Below, in pieces: positions 45,215 through 52,944 of a stretch of 64,000 nt of DNA; position 1 is the stretch's first letter; the number at the start of each line of letters is the position of its first letter. Position numbers and translations under genes: made by a program. A model generated the notes under the pieces. That model did not search any database. It was not told where the DNA came from and was given only the letters and a program-made list of their open reading frames with translations. The stretch is from an uncultured Candidatus Poseidoniales archaeon. GTDB lineage: Archaea; Thermoplasmatota; Poseidoniia; Poseidoniales; Poseidoniaceae. The stretch spans positions 75,167 to 139,166 of the forward strand of contig CAJJAP010000001.1 of NCBI GenBank assembly GCA_905182185.1, given 5' to 3'.

Positions 45215-45973
45215 ATGGTTAGGAAATACGGCAAGAGTAAAGTCATAGATTTTTCTGATTGGGGAAGGCCAATTGCCCGAGTTATTGCAAAATATCTTGA
45301 GAAGAAGCCCGTGTCGGTCATACAAGTTACAAACTTTCATTTGTTGCTTTCCTTATTCGGTGCTTGGTTGATATTAGAAGGGTACACAATTGAAGCCTGC
45401 TCTTTATTGGTCGTGAAAGGAGTTATTGACGCAGTCGATGGTGAATTAGCCCGTATACGTCAAAGGCCATCGCATGTAGGAAGATATTGGGACACGATTG
45501 CAGACACAGTGGGATTGTTTGCAGTAATGTATGCCTTTGGAATACTTTTGAATTGGGAACTTACTTTCACATTTACAATTATTTTGGCCATCTTATTTCA
45601 GTATTCATTGTTTAATCATTTTTCAATTATGATGAGAGTATTAGGCTCTGGGGACCTGACTAGTCGAATTGATGAGCGTATTCAGCCCATTGCTTACCCT
45701 TGGGAAAGACAAAAAAATGTTAACTTCTTTCATTTCATATACCTCTGCTTTTTCAGTTGGCAAGACCTCATCATTTCTAAATTAACAGGAAAGGGTTCAG
45801 AAAATTTATCTTTTGAGTTATCAATTTCTTCCACACTTGGGTACGGTGCACAATCAATTTTGATCTTAGCATTAGCGGTCTCGCAAAATCTTGATCATCT
45901 ACCCACCTTATTCTTGGGAGTGAATGTAGTTTTGATGGCATTGGCTATATTGTATAGTTGGTTATGGAAATAA
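45215..45973 (+). CDS. CDP-alcohol phosphatidyltransferase family protein
   Basis: A membrane enzyme of about 252 residues that swaps CMP of a CDP-alcohol for an acceptor alcohol in phospholipid synthesis. The full CDP-OH-P motif is present near residue 75: DAVDGELARIRQ, then GRYWDTIAD, giving DxxDGxxAR(x8)GxxxDxxxD. Five to six hydrophobic segments follow. The frame also begins with GTG at 45179; ATG 45215 is preferred. The acceptor (glycerol-phosphate, inositol-phosphate or serine) cannot be read from this sequence. Confidence 0.85.
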   Translation: MVRKYGKSKVIDFSDWGRPIARVIAKYLEKKPVSVIQVTNFHLLLSLFGAWLILEGYTIEACSLLVVKGVIDAVDGELARIRQRPSHVGRYWDTIADTVGLFAVMYAFGILLNWELTFTFTIILAILFQYSLFNHFSIMMRVLGSGDLTSRIDERIQPIAYPWERQKNVNFFHFIYLCFFSWQDLIISKLTGKGSENLSFELSISSTLGYGAQSILILALAVSQNLDHLPTLFLGVNVVLMALAILYSWLWK

Positions 45974-46137
45974 CTTTCATGATGTGATAGTTGTCAATAA
46001 GATATCCAATTTCAGACTTTGCTCAAACCAATGATGCCGCTAAAGAGTTCATTCAAAGACAATTTAATTGGTAATTGGATTAACTTGAGCCTACTTGAGA
46101 TTCACTAATCGCCTAAGCGAATAGGGGGTAGAATGAT

Positions 46138-46854
46138 ATGTGGATGGCTCTACCAATAAACATGGAAGAAACTATCGAGTTTAACCCTGCATACGCACTC
46201 CTGACCTATACCCTCGCCCCAGGTGAGTCGATAAATGTAGAACCTGGTGCTATGGTGGCAATGGGGGGCGTAGAAATGCAAACTCGTAAGAGCAGCGGTG
46301 GAATATTCAAGGCCCTCAAGAAGATGGCTATTGGTGGAGAGTCCTTTTTCCTCAACACCTTCACAGCAGGCGCAACCGGCGGCTGGGTCAGTGTTGCACC
46401 GGGTTCCCCTGGTGACATCCAAGGCTTCACCGTCCAACCTGGTCGTAAGTTGTATATTCAAGGCGGGTCTTACCTATCCTCGAGCGTTAATATTCAAACC
46501 GATACTAAATTCCAAGGTGGAAAAGGCTTCTTCAGTGGCGAATCTATGTTCTTTATCCAAGCCTCAACCGAAGACGGGTCCGTCGGCCGAGTCTGGTACA
46601 ACTCCTTTGGAGCTCTCAAGCAAATACCAGTTCAGCCTGGACAAACTATCACCGTTGATACTGGTCATGTTGTTGCTTTCGAAGACACCGTTCAATACAC
46701 CGTCAATAAAGTCGGTGGCATGAAGTCGTTCCTCGTTGGTGGAGAAGGTCTTGTAATGAACTTCACAGGACAAGGTAGTGTTTGGATTCAAACTCGTAAT
46801 GTTGAAAGCCTCGCTAGTAAGCTTATTCCGTTTATGCCGTCCTCAAGTAATTGA
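46138..46854 (+). CDS. AIM24 / TIGR00266 family protein
   Basis: A 238-residue beta-rich protein related to AIM24 and the TIGR00266 family. Motifs: YTLAPGESINVEPGAMVAM near residue 25, LAKMAIGGESFFLNTF-type (KKMAIGGESFFLNTFTA) near residue 61, PVQPGQTITVDTGHVVAFEDTVQY near residue 162, and GGEGLVMNFTGQGSVWIQTR near residue 200. The family is widespread, with no agreed biochemical function. A purine-rich AGGGGG lies 12 bases upstream of the ATG. It is flanked by about 165 bases upstream in which I see no gene. Confidence 0.88.
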   Translation: MWMALPINMEETIEFNPAYALLTYTLAPGESINVEPGAMVAMGGVEMQTRKSSGGIFKALKKMAIGGESFFLNTFTAGATGGWVSVAPGSPGDIQGFTVQPGRKLYIQGGSYLSSSVNIQTDTKFQGGKGFFSGESMFFIQASTEDGSVGRVWYNSFGALKQIPVQPGQTITVDTGHVVAFEDTVQYTVNKVGGMKSFLVGGEGLVMNFTGQGSVWIQTRNVESLASKLIPFMPSSSN

Positions 46855-46946
46855 TTGGTAAAGCATTCTTCGTAAAAAGGAAGTAATCAATAGTGATTGG
46901 AATTAATTCCAAACCTGAATCTAATAATTCACTTTAGTGGAAACTC

Positions 46947-48059
46947 TCAAGACAAAATGTCGAGTAATGTTCCATCGGCGATAGACTTCTTGATGGAGCG
47001 AGCGATTCTTCTACCTGTAGACATGAATGGTTCATTTATATCCGAATATGGTGACCCTCCAATGAATGGATTTGAACCTGCCACTATTCTTGCACTGATT
47101 TCAAAGACTTTGAATTCAAGTTGGTCTGTAACAATTGTTTCAAGACAAAATGGTCCGATCATCCCCTTTGCCCCTTCTTCTAGTTCAAATGATGCAGAAA
47201 CTGTCCCCTCAGCCATTTCAAAAGCACGTGGAAGTAATGATTCACGAATTACAACAGGTTGGTTACCGGTTACAACGAATGAAGGCTCTATTCCCTTTTC
47301 TCTCAAATCTCTAAGAGATCCTAACTTGTAAAATTCATCAACATTTGCTTCGTCTCTTCTATCCATGCTCAGTAATTCAAGACGGCCAAGGTTTTGTCCA
47401 GCGTGACTTCCTCGTCCCTGAACTTGGAATCCATCAGTTGCGGTTGGGTCAAAGAAGAAGTGAAGATAGTATCGGCAGCCCAATGCATACTCTTGAATTG
47501 TAAACTCGTCTTCTAAATCGGCATTCCTGCGGAAATCTCTGTAATCTCTTGCGATAAAGTATCCTCTTCCACCCTTTGCTCCGGCGTATTTAACGATAAC
47601 AGGACCGTCAATGTCGTGAGGGTCAGTGTAGACCTTTGGCATTGTACAGCCGCCTGCTTCTAGCCATTGGCGCTGCCTTTCACGGCTACTTTCCCAATGT
47701 AATATACCTCTATTACCAAATGTTGGAACCTGTAAAGATCTAAAATTAGTCGAACCAAGATATTCAACAAGTGAGCCATGAGGTATTATCACAACATTTC
47801 TGTTGCGAAACCATTCAGCATAATCCAGCATTTCTCTGTAATCTTCAAGCATTAACCATTCATCAGGTTCTGCACCAGGGAATGCCTTGTAATAACGGCG
47901 TCTGTTCTCGCCAACGGCAATTCCTAATGTCTTGAAACCCTCAAGACGAGCTCCATGAAGAATTTGTAATGAAGAATGAGAAGCAACCACTCCAATTGTG
48001 ATTTGACTCGGGTCATAATCGGCCAGCCATGTAGCCAGTGTATTGGAATCTACGCCCAT
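46947..48059 (-). CDS. purP: 5-formaminoimidazole-4-carboxamide ribonucleotide synthetase PurP
   Basis: The archaeal enzyme that forms FAICAR from AICAR, formate and ATP in purine synthesis. It is an ATP-grasp protein: VVASHSSLQILHGARLEGF near the start, PHGSLVEYLG, PVIVKYAGAKGGRGYFIA near residue 145 and the metal-binding FKVFEISARIVAGSNPF near residue 325. From ATG 48059 the protein is 370 residues, as expected; the frame is open to 48134. It is divergent from tryptophan dioxygenase. Confidence 0.93.
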   Translation of the reverse strand: MGVDSNTLATWLADYDPSQITIGVVASHSSLQILHGARLEGFKTLGIAVGENRRRYYKAFPGAEPDEWLMLEDYREMLDYAEWFRNRNVVIIPHGSLVEYLGSTNFRSLQVPTFGNRGILHWESSRERQRQWLEAGGCTMPKVYTDPHDIDGPVIVKYAGAKGGRGYFIARDYRDFRRNADLEDEFTIQEYALGCRYYLHFFFDPTATDGFQVQGRGSHAGQNLGRLELLSMDRRDEANVDEFYKLGSLRDLREKGIEPSFVVTGNQPVVIRESLLPRAFEMAEGTVSASFELEEGAKGMIGPFCLETIVTDQLEFKVFEISARIVAGSNPFIGGSPYSDINEPFMSTGRRIARSIKKSIADGTLLDILS

Positions 48060-48244
48060 GTTGAGGGGTTTAGTATTCCCCCTATATGCGTTATCCCAAA
48101 TAAATGTGCAAAAGTAATAATGAGAGATATCCATTATCCCCGCAACTGTTTTTCAGTCTTTGCGTTGGGAAAAATTATTTTCCAATAGTCATTAATCAAA
48201 TTAATTGGGTGAACAATTCAAAGGCTTGATACCAATCGCCAACC

Positions 48245-49336
48245 ATGGCACAGGACAAACCAGCATCTAGGATGACCTACGGCGGATATCTTCGGATAGA
48301 GGACCTATTGAAATTACAAGGTGGACCACAAGGATATTCACCGGCCCCATGCAATAACGAATTGCATTTTATTATAGTTCACCAATCATTTGAGCTATGG
48401 TTTAAATTGGTGCTAAGGGAGTTGAAAGAAGCATATCAATTACTTTCAGTAAGTAGCGTTGATGAACAATCAATCCCGCAAATTGTTCATCATTTCGATA
48501 GAGTTACTACCATAATGAATTTGATGTCTCATCAATGGGATGTAATGCAAACTCTTGATCCTCAAGAATTTCTAGCATTCCGTGATAAACTAGGGACTTC
48601 ATCAGGATTTGAATCTTGGCAGATGAGGGAATTGGAGGTAATTCTAGGTCTTGATAATTCTCAACGTATGGGTGGAATGGACCCATTGGCACACATGAAG
48701 AAATTAGTTGGTGAAGGTAAAGTCAGTCAAGAAGTATTTGATAACTTTGAGGAGGTCTCTTCTCGTCCATCACTGAATGATGTATTGACCGATTGGTTAG
48801 GACGGACACCGATAAACGGTTCAATTTCTTCCGATACTGCTGATGCTGAAACGATTTCACAATTTGTAGAAGGCCATATTGAAGCGATGACAGAACATGG
48901 AGAATCAGTAATATCTCACATAGTTGAAATTGGTCATGGTGAAGAAGAGCCCGTTAGGGCAAGGATAGAGGCTGGAATTGATGGTGCTCGTTCGTTCTTA
49001 ATGCCTAATGGAGAAATAAATAGAAGCAGAGCAGGTTTGCTATTCATTGAATCATATCGAGAATTGCCTCTGCTTGCATGGCCGAGGAAATTAATTGACT
49101 CTGTAGTAGAATTAGAACAATCAATGCTATTGTTCCGTTCTCATCATGCAAGAATGGTAGAAAGAATGATTGGAAGAAGAATGGGAACAGGTGGTTCAAG
49201 TGGTGTTGATTATCTCGATGCTACTCTGAAATACAGAATCTTTGTTGATCTTTGGTCGGTTCGGACATTATTGGTAAAGCGAGATGCTCTGCCGGATGTA
49301 AAGAACTCAGAATTCTACGGCTTTGCTCAGTCTTGA
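48245..49336 (+). CDS. kynA: Tryptophan 2,3-dioxygenase
   Basis: A heme dioxygenase that opens the indole ring of tryptophan to N-formylkynurenine, starting the kynurenine route. Family motifs: MTYGGYLRIEDLLKLQ near residue 10, ELHFIIVHQSFELWFKLVLREL near residue 38 (distal heme pocket), ESWQMRELE near residue 123 and the C-terminal heme-side FRSHHARMVERMIG near residue 297. The 363-residue length is slightly long. The last 30 bases overlap the convergent RNA polymerase gene. No kynureninase or formamidase genes are nearby. Confidence 0.93.
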   Translation: MAQDKPASRMTYGGYLRIEDLLKLQGGPQGYSPAPCNNELHFIIVHQSFELWFKLVLRELKEAYQLLSVSSVDEQSIPQIVHHFDRVTTIMNLMSHQWDVMQTLDPQEFLAFRDKLGTSSGFESWQMRELEVILGLDNSQRMGGMDPLAHMKKLVGEGKVSQEVFDNFEEVSSRPSLNDVLTDWLGRTPINGSISSDTADAETISQFVEGHIEAMTEHGESVISHIVEIGHGEEEPVRARIEAGIDGARSFLMPNGEINRSRAGLLFIESYRELPLLAWPRKLIDSVVELEQSMLLFRSHHARMVERMIGRRMGTGGSSGVDYLDATLKYRIFVDLWSVRTLLVKRDALPDVKNSEFYGFAQS

Positions 49337-49609
49337 GCAATAATTATTGATAATCAATCTAAGTGAGGGATCAATATCGATTGGGATTAATTCGTGTTCG
49401 TACTCATATAGAGCAATCTTTAGAGGATCTAATACGAAACGAACTGAAGCTTCTTCCAATCCATAAAGAGTAACTAGTTCAGCGCGAAAAGCATCACGAA
49501 GAACATCTTCGGAAGCGAATAGCGGGGCACCCATTCCAATTTGTAGTGCCCGAGCACCAATGATTCTAGCGCGTTCAAAACGTGTATGTTTTCGTGCTGG
49601 TTTTACCAT
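49307..49609 (-). CDS. rpoK: DNA-directed RNA polymerase subunit K (omega homologue)
   Basis: The archaeal RPB6/omega subunit that helps hold the polymerase together. Signature TRFERARIIGARALQIGMGAPLF near residue 9 and the end PLKIALYEYEHELIPI near residue 63 are characteristic. At 100 residues it is longer than usual, with an insertion in the middle (residues 33-58) and a C-terminal tail. Its 3' end overlaps the tryptophan dioxygenase gene by 30 bases on the other strand. Confidence 0.93.
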   Translation of the reverse strand: MVKPARKHTRFERARIIGARALQIGMGAPLFASEDVLRDAFRAELVTLYGLEEASVRFVLDPLKIALYEYEHELIPIDIDPSLRLIINNYCSRLSKAVEF

Positions 49610-49696
49610 TTTAATGACACCTACGAGCGAACTCGCATTCGTGGGCTAATGCCTTCTCTTTTTGAACCTACCCCCGAAGGATGCTTCAATAATGAT

Positions 49697-50620
49697 TCAT
49701 TCTTGCTCAAGAATTGATTGTTTAGGACGCTTTAGTTCCTTTACCCAGAGTATTATTGCAGGAGTGATTAATGTCAGCATTATTACAAACCATATCGCTG
49801 CATAGTGGGCTGAATTAGATTTTTCTACTTGATTTTTAGCATAATTTACATCATCATTAAATTCCATATTGGTCGCAGTTTGATCACTATATGAGCGCAA
49901 TTGCGGAGAACCATTGTTTTCCAATATGAAAATTAGCCGACCACTCCAATTCTGCAGCAAGCCGGTGATATTAACTCCATCATTGTTGGAGATATTTGAA
50001 TCGTTTAAATCAATAGTAACAGAATCAGTTGCTAGGTATTGGTGGGTTGAATTCCTGTTTTCATGTTGTGTAGGATCTAATCTCCAAATAGTTAATTTTT
50101 GACCAGTGGAATGATTCCAACTAATAGTGCCATTTTCCAATACCACATCACTTAGGGTCTTATTTATCAATCCCGTATTGTTATTGAGTGAATAATTCAA
50201 GTCAAAAGATTGACTTGAACCGGTAAGTAATCCATTGCCATCAATTACTAAACTTGGAATAAATAACAATCTAAATTTAGCATCGTATCTCAAATATGAA
50301 TAATTGAGGTAGGTAAAATCTTTATCCGAGGCATGATGCTGAAGAATAACTGTATCAGTTCGATTCATCATCGCTAAATTCTCTTCAACGGTTTGACAAG
50401 GTTCACACCAATCAGCACCGAAATATTCCACTATATGTTCGCTTTCAGTCGCTTGACATTGTAGTGATTGTTGATAGCATGAATAATCAATATATTGAAC
50501 CGCAATAATATCACCATCCTCTATAAGTTCCTCATTTTCTGAAGATGTATTTACTGTAGTGATGGGAAGCAATAGGAATATTGCAATCCACAACAAAACA
50601 CGCCCCCTACTATCGGCCAT
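49697..50620 (-). CDS. Secreted/membrane protein with thioredoxin-like domain
   Basis: A 307-residue extracytoplasmic protein: a signal peptide (residues 1-22), a thioredoxin-like fold with active-site WCEPC near residue 74, a variable region and a C-terminal membrane helix before a basic tail. The CxxC suggests disulfide exchange outside the cell, which suits a neighbourhood of cytochrome-oxidase assembly genes (CtaA, CtaB). The ATG at 50620 leaves a 52-base divergent gap to ctaA; the longer open frame up to 50815 would cover it. Confidence 0.75.
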   Translation of the reverse strand: MADSRGRVLLWIAIFLLLPITTVNTSSENEELIEDGDIIAVQYIDYSCYQQSLQCQATESEHIVEYFGADWCEPCQTVEENLAMMNRTDTVILQHHASDKDFTYLNYSYLRYDAKFRLLFIPSLVIDGNGLLTGSSQSFDLNYSLNNNTGLINKTLSDVVLENGTISWNHSTGQKLTIWRLDPTQHENRNSTHQYLATDSVTIDLNDSNISNNDGVNITGLLQNWSGRLIFILENNGSPQLRSYSDQTATNMEFNDDVNYAKNQVEKSNSAHYAAIWFVIMLTLITPAIILWVKELKRPKQSILEQE

Positions 50621-50672
50621 TAACAAGCGCTGTGGGAATGTGTTCAAAAGGGGTCTGCAACAGGCTTCAAGC

Positions 50673-51737
50673 ATGGACCGAGTTTGGTGGGCCCGCCCTA
50701 GCGCCTTTCCATTGGCATTGTTGGTAATTTCATTACTGATAATCGTAGTAGGGGGTACAATCCGGATTAATGATGCCGGAGAATCATGCCCTGATTGGCC
50801 AAAATGTTTCGACACTTGGACTTTCGATGTTTCCGAACAAGATCAACAACAATTCTGGGAAGATAACCCCGAACACGAGGATTCACGTGGACCTGACCAG
50901 CGCTATACAACATTCCAAATTTTCACTGAATGGTTTCACCGTTTGCTCGTCGCAGTAGTGGCAGTACCGATATTATTGAATTTTTTAATGGCTAATAAAT
51001 TAAAACAAGAATACGGTGATAGAACGGTGAAAGTATCCCTTCTGGCAGGTGTCTTGCTCATTGCGCAAGCGTTAGTAGGGGCGGTGACTGTTGTTTTCGA
51101 TAATGTTGATTGGTCAGTAGCGTTACATCTCTCATTGGCATGTATTTGGGCATCCACATTGTTGTATCAATATTTATGGATGAGGATTTGTGAAGGGGCT
51201 GACTGGTCATTATTGAAGACTTCACAAGACTTTTTCCACGCACATGCAAAAAGAATTGATTCAATGGCAGCAGCAATATTTGTTCTTCTAATCCTTGGTG
51301 CTTGGGTTGCAAGTACTGCAGGTGGCCAATACAATCAGGGATGTTCGGTAGGATTCCCTACCGGATGGCCAAAATGTAATGGTAATGTTTTACCCTCGAT
51401 AGATGGGCCAGGGGTAATGATTCAAATGATTCACCGCATTGGGGCATTAGTAGTTGGAATCTTACTGATATTATCCACTGCAAAAATCACAGAAAGCGTT
51501 AGGCAAGATAAGAACGCATCTGGGTTCAAAATATTCGCATCCATCACAACTGGGTTCTGGGGTTTAAATCTCTTGGTTGGTGCTTCATATATCATTTTAG
51601 CAAAGTTAGAAGAGTTCCCTGAATGGCTTTCACTAGTGCATTTAGTGGTTGGGGTAGTTAGCGTTTTAATCGCAATTTGCGCAAGTATCTTGGTTCGCTT
51701 TAGTAAACAAGTTTCAATTGATTCATCGGAGGAATAA
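50673..51737 (+). CDS. ctaA: Heme A synthase (CtaA/COX15)
   Basis: Oxidises the C8 methyl of heme O to the formyl of heme A. An eight-helix membrane protein of 354 residues: GGTIRINDAGESCPDWPKCF near residue 30 (Cys pair), EWFHRLLVA near residue 88 and a second half with GAWVASTAGGQYNQGCSVG, WPKCN and MIQMIHRIGALVVG, each with His residues that bind heme. CtaB follows after 41 bases. Together they imply an aa3-type terminal oxidase and aerobic respiration. Confidence 0.92.
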   Translation: MDRVWWARPSAFPLALLVISLLIIVVGGTIRINDAGESCPDWPKCFDTWTFDVSEQDQQQFWEDNPEHEDSRGPDQRYTTFQIFTEWFHRLLVAVVAVPILLNFLMANKLKQEYGDRTVKVSLLAGVLLIAQALVGAVTVVFDNVDWSVALHLSLACIWASTLLYQYLWMRICEGADWSLLKTSQDFFHAHAKRIDSMAAAIFVLLILGAWVASTAGGQYNQGCSVGFPTGWPKCNGNVLPSIDGPGVMIQMIHRIGALVVGILLILSTAKITESVRQDKNASGFKIFASITTGFWGLNLLVGASYIILAKLEEFPEWLSLVHLVVGVVSVLIAICASILVRFSKQVSIDSSEE

Positions 51738-51778
51738 CTATCAGCGAGGAAATCAGTCAATCAATCCCTCATCCAGGC

Positions 51779-52753
51779 ATGTTCAATGTTTTTCTTCAAT
51801 TGATGAAATTGAGAGTAATTGTCTTACTACAGGTGACAGCAGTCTGTTCAATATTGGTTCACGACCTATTGGCTCGCCACGATTTATTGAACATAGATCG
51901 AACCTGGATGGATACAGTTCAAACAATTATCATTACTGTTGTCGCAGGAACTCTCTCTGCTGGTGGTTCTAATTCGATCAATATGTGGTATGATGCAGAT
52001 ATCGACCCCAAGATGAAAAGAACTCAAAATCGGCCAGTTCCGCTAGGGCACATCTCTGCAAGAGGTGCGCTAATCTTTGGAATCACAATTGCTGTTTTAG
52101 GTTCATCACTATTCTTCTTAGTTCATTGGAAAGCAGCCTTTTGGTCCTTTTTCTCTGTTGCCTTTTATGTATTCATTTATTCAATGTTACTAAAACGTAG
52201 AACTCCGCAAAACATCGTTATTGGCGGTGCTGCAGGAGCAACACCTCCAGTTATTGGTTGGGCTGCAGCAGCTGCGGATTCAATAGGTTCAAGCAATCCT
52301 TTTGATTTGGGTTCACCAATTCCATGGATGCTATTCATGTTGATATTCTTGTGGACTCCCCCTCATTTTTGGGCTTTAGCACTTTACCGTTCAGGTGAGT
52401 ATGCCAAAGCAAATGTTCCGATGCTGAATGAAGTAAAAGGTCCAAAACGTACAGTTTCAGAGTCTAAAGTGTACTGCGTATTATTGCTTTTATTAGGTGC
52501 TGTGCCACTATTTTGGCCCGAATCAGGTCTTCCATTACTATGGTCGATTTTCGCTACAGGCCTTACCTTATGGTATGCAAAATCAGTTTGGAGCATAGAT
52601 CCGCTGGAAGGCTTTGATGAAAATGGCCGGATGCCCAAAGCAGCAAAATCATTCTTCCGTTCATTGTATTATTTGGGTTGGATGTTCCTAGTTCTAGTAG
52701 TGGTTTGCGCCATCCCTCCCGCGTGGTTAGGCTCTCTCGGGCCATTGGCCTGA
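51779..52753 (+). CDS. ctaB: Protoheme IX farnesyltransferase (CtaB/CyoE)
   Basis: Adds a farnesyl group to heme B, giving heme O, the substrate of CtaA. A UbiA-fold membrane protein of 324 residues with the first Asp-rich motif in NMWYDADIDPKMKRTQNRPVP near residue 62, preceded by the usual N-terminal MKLRVIVLLQVTA. A second polar motif lies near residue 115. ATG 51779 is the first standard start, but the frame is open to 51740, where an ATC codon sits behind GGAGG. The end is 93 bases before tRNA-Ser. Confidence 0.92.
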   Translation: MFNVFLQLMKLRVIVLLQVTAVCSILVHDLLARHDLLNIDRTWMDTVQTIIITVVAGTLSAGGSNSINMWYDADIDPKMKRTQNRPVPLGHISARGALIFGITIAVLGSSLFFLVHWKAAFWSFFSVAFYVFIYSMLLKRRTPQNIVIGGAAGATPPVIGWAAAAADSIGSSNPFDLGSPIPWMLFMLIFLWTPPHFWALALYRSGEYAKANVPMLNEVKGPKRTVSESKVYCVLLLLLGAVPLFWPESGLPLLWSIFATGLTLWYAKSVWSIDPLEGFDENGRMPKAAKSFFRSLYYLGWMFLVLVVVCAIPPAWLGSLGPLA

Positions 52754-52800
52754 AAGCGTTGCACTGCAAGCATATCGCTCATTGTTAATTGGATGATGTT

Positions 52801-52825
52801 GAACCGTCATCTTGATGACGGGTTC
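52801..52825 (+). promoter_or_regulatory. Stem-loop between ctaB and tRNA-Ser
   Basis: GAACCGTCAT and ATGACGGGTTC pair around a CTTG loop with one bulged G. It ends 20 bases before the tRNA. It could be a terminator, a leader structure or part of a small RNA; the pairing is seen, the role is unknown. Confidence 0.4.
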
Positions 52826-52845
52826 ACCGGTGGCCGCAACTACAA

Positions 52846-52932
52846 GCGGTGATCGCATAGCCTGGCCATTGCGCTGGATTGCTAATCCAGTGGGCTCGTC
52901 CCTCGGGAGTTCAAATCTCCCTCATCGCGCCA
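52846..52932 (+). tRNA. tRNA-Ser (anticodon GCT)
   Basis: A full cloverleaf is visible. The acceptor stem pairs GCGGTGA (52846-52852) with TCATCGC (52922-52928), one G-U. The anticodon stem CTGGA/TCCAG encloses loop TTGCTAA with anticodon GCT at 52881-52883. A long variable arm with a GGG/CCC stem is the mark of serine tRNA. The T stem is GGGAG/CTCCC with loop TTCAAAT. The discriminator is G, and the CCA end is encoded (52930-52932). It reads AGC and AGU codons. Confidence 0.96.
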
Positions 52933-52944
52933 TTTTCTTTTAGT

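Noticed and set aside
49622-49650. Inverted repeat upstream of rpoK (CCTACGAGCG / CGCATTCGTGGG)
   Set aside because: Pairing is poor once bulges are counted; not supportable as a site.
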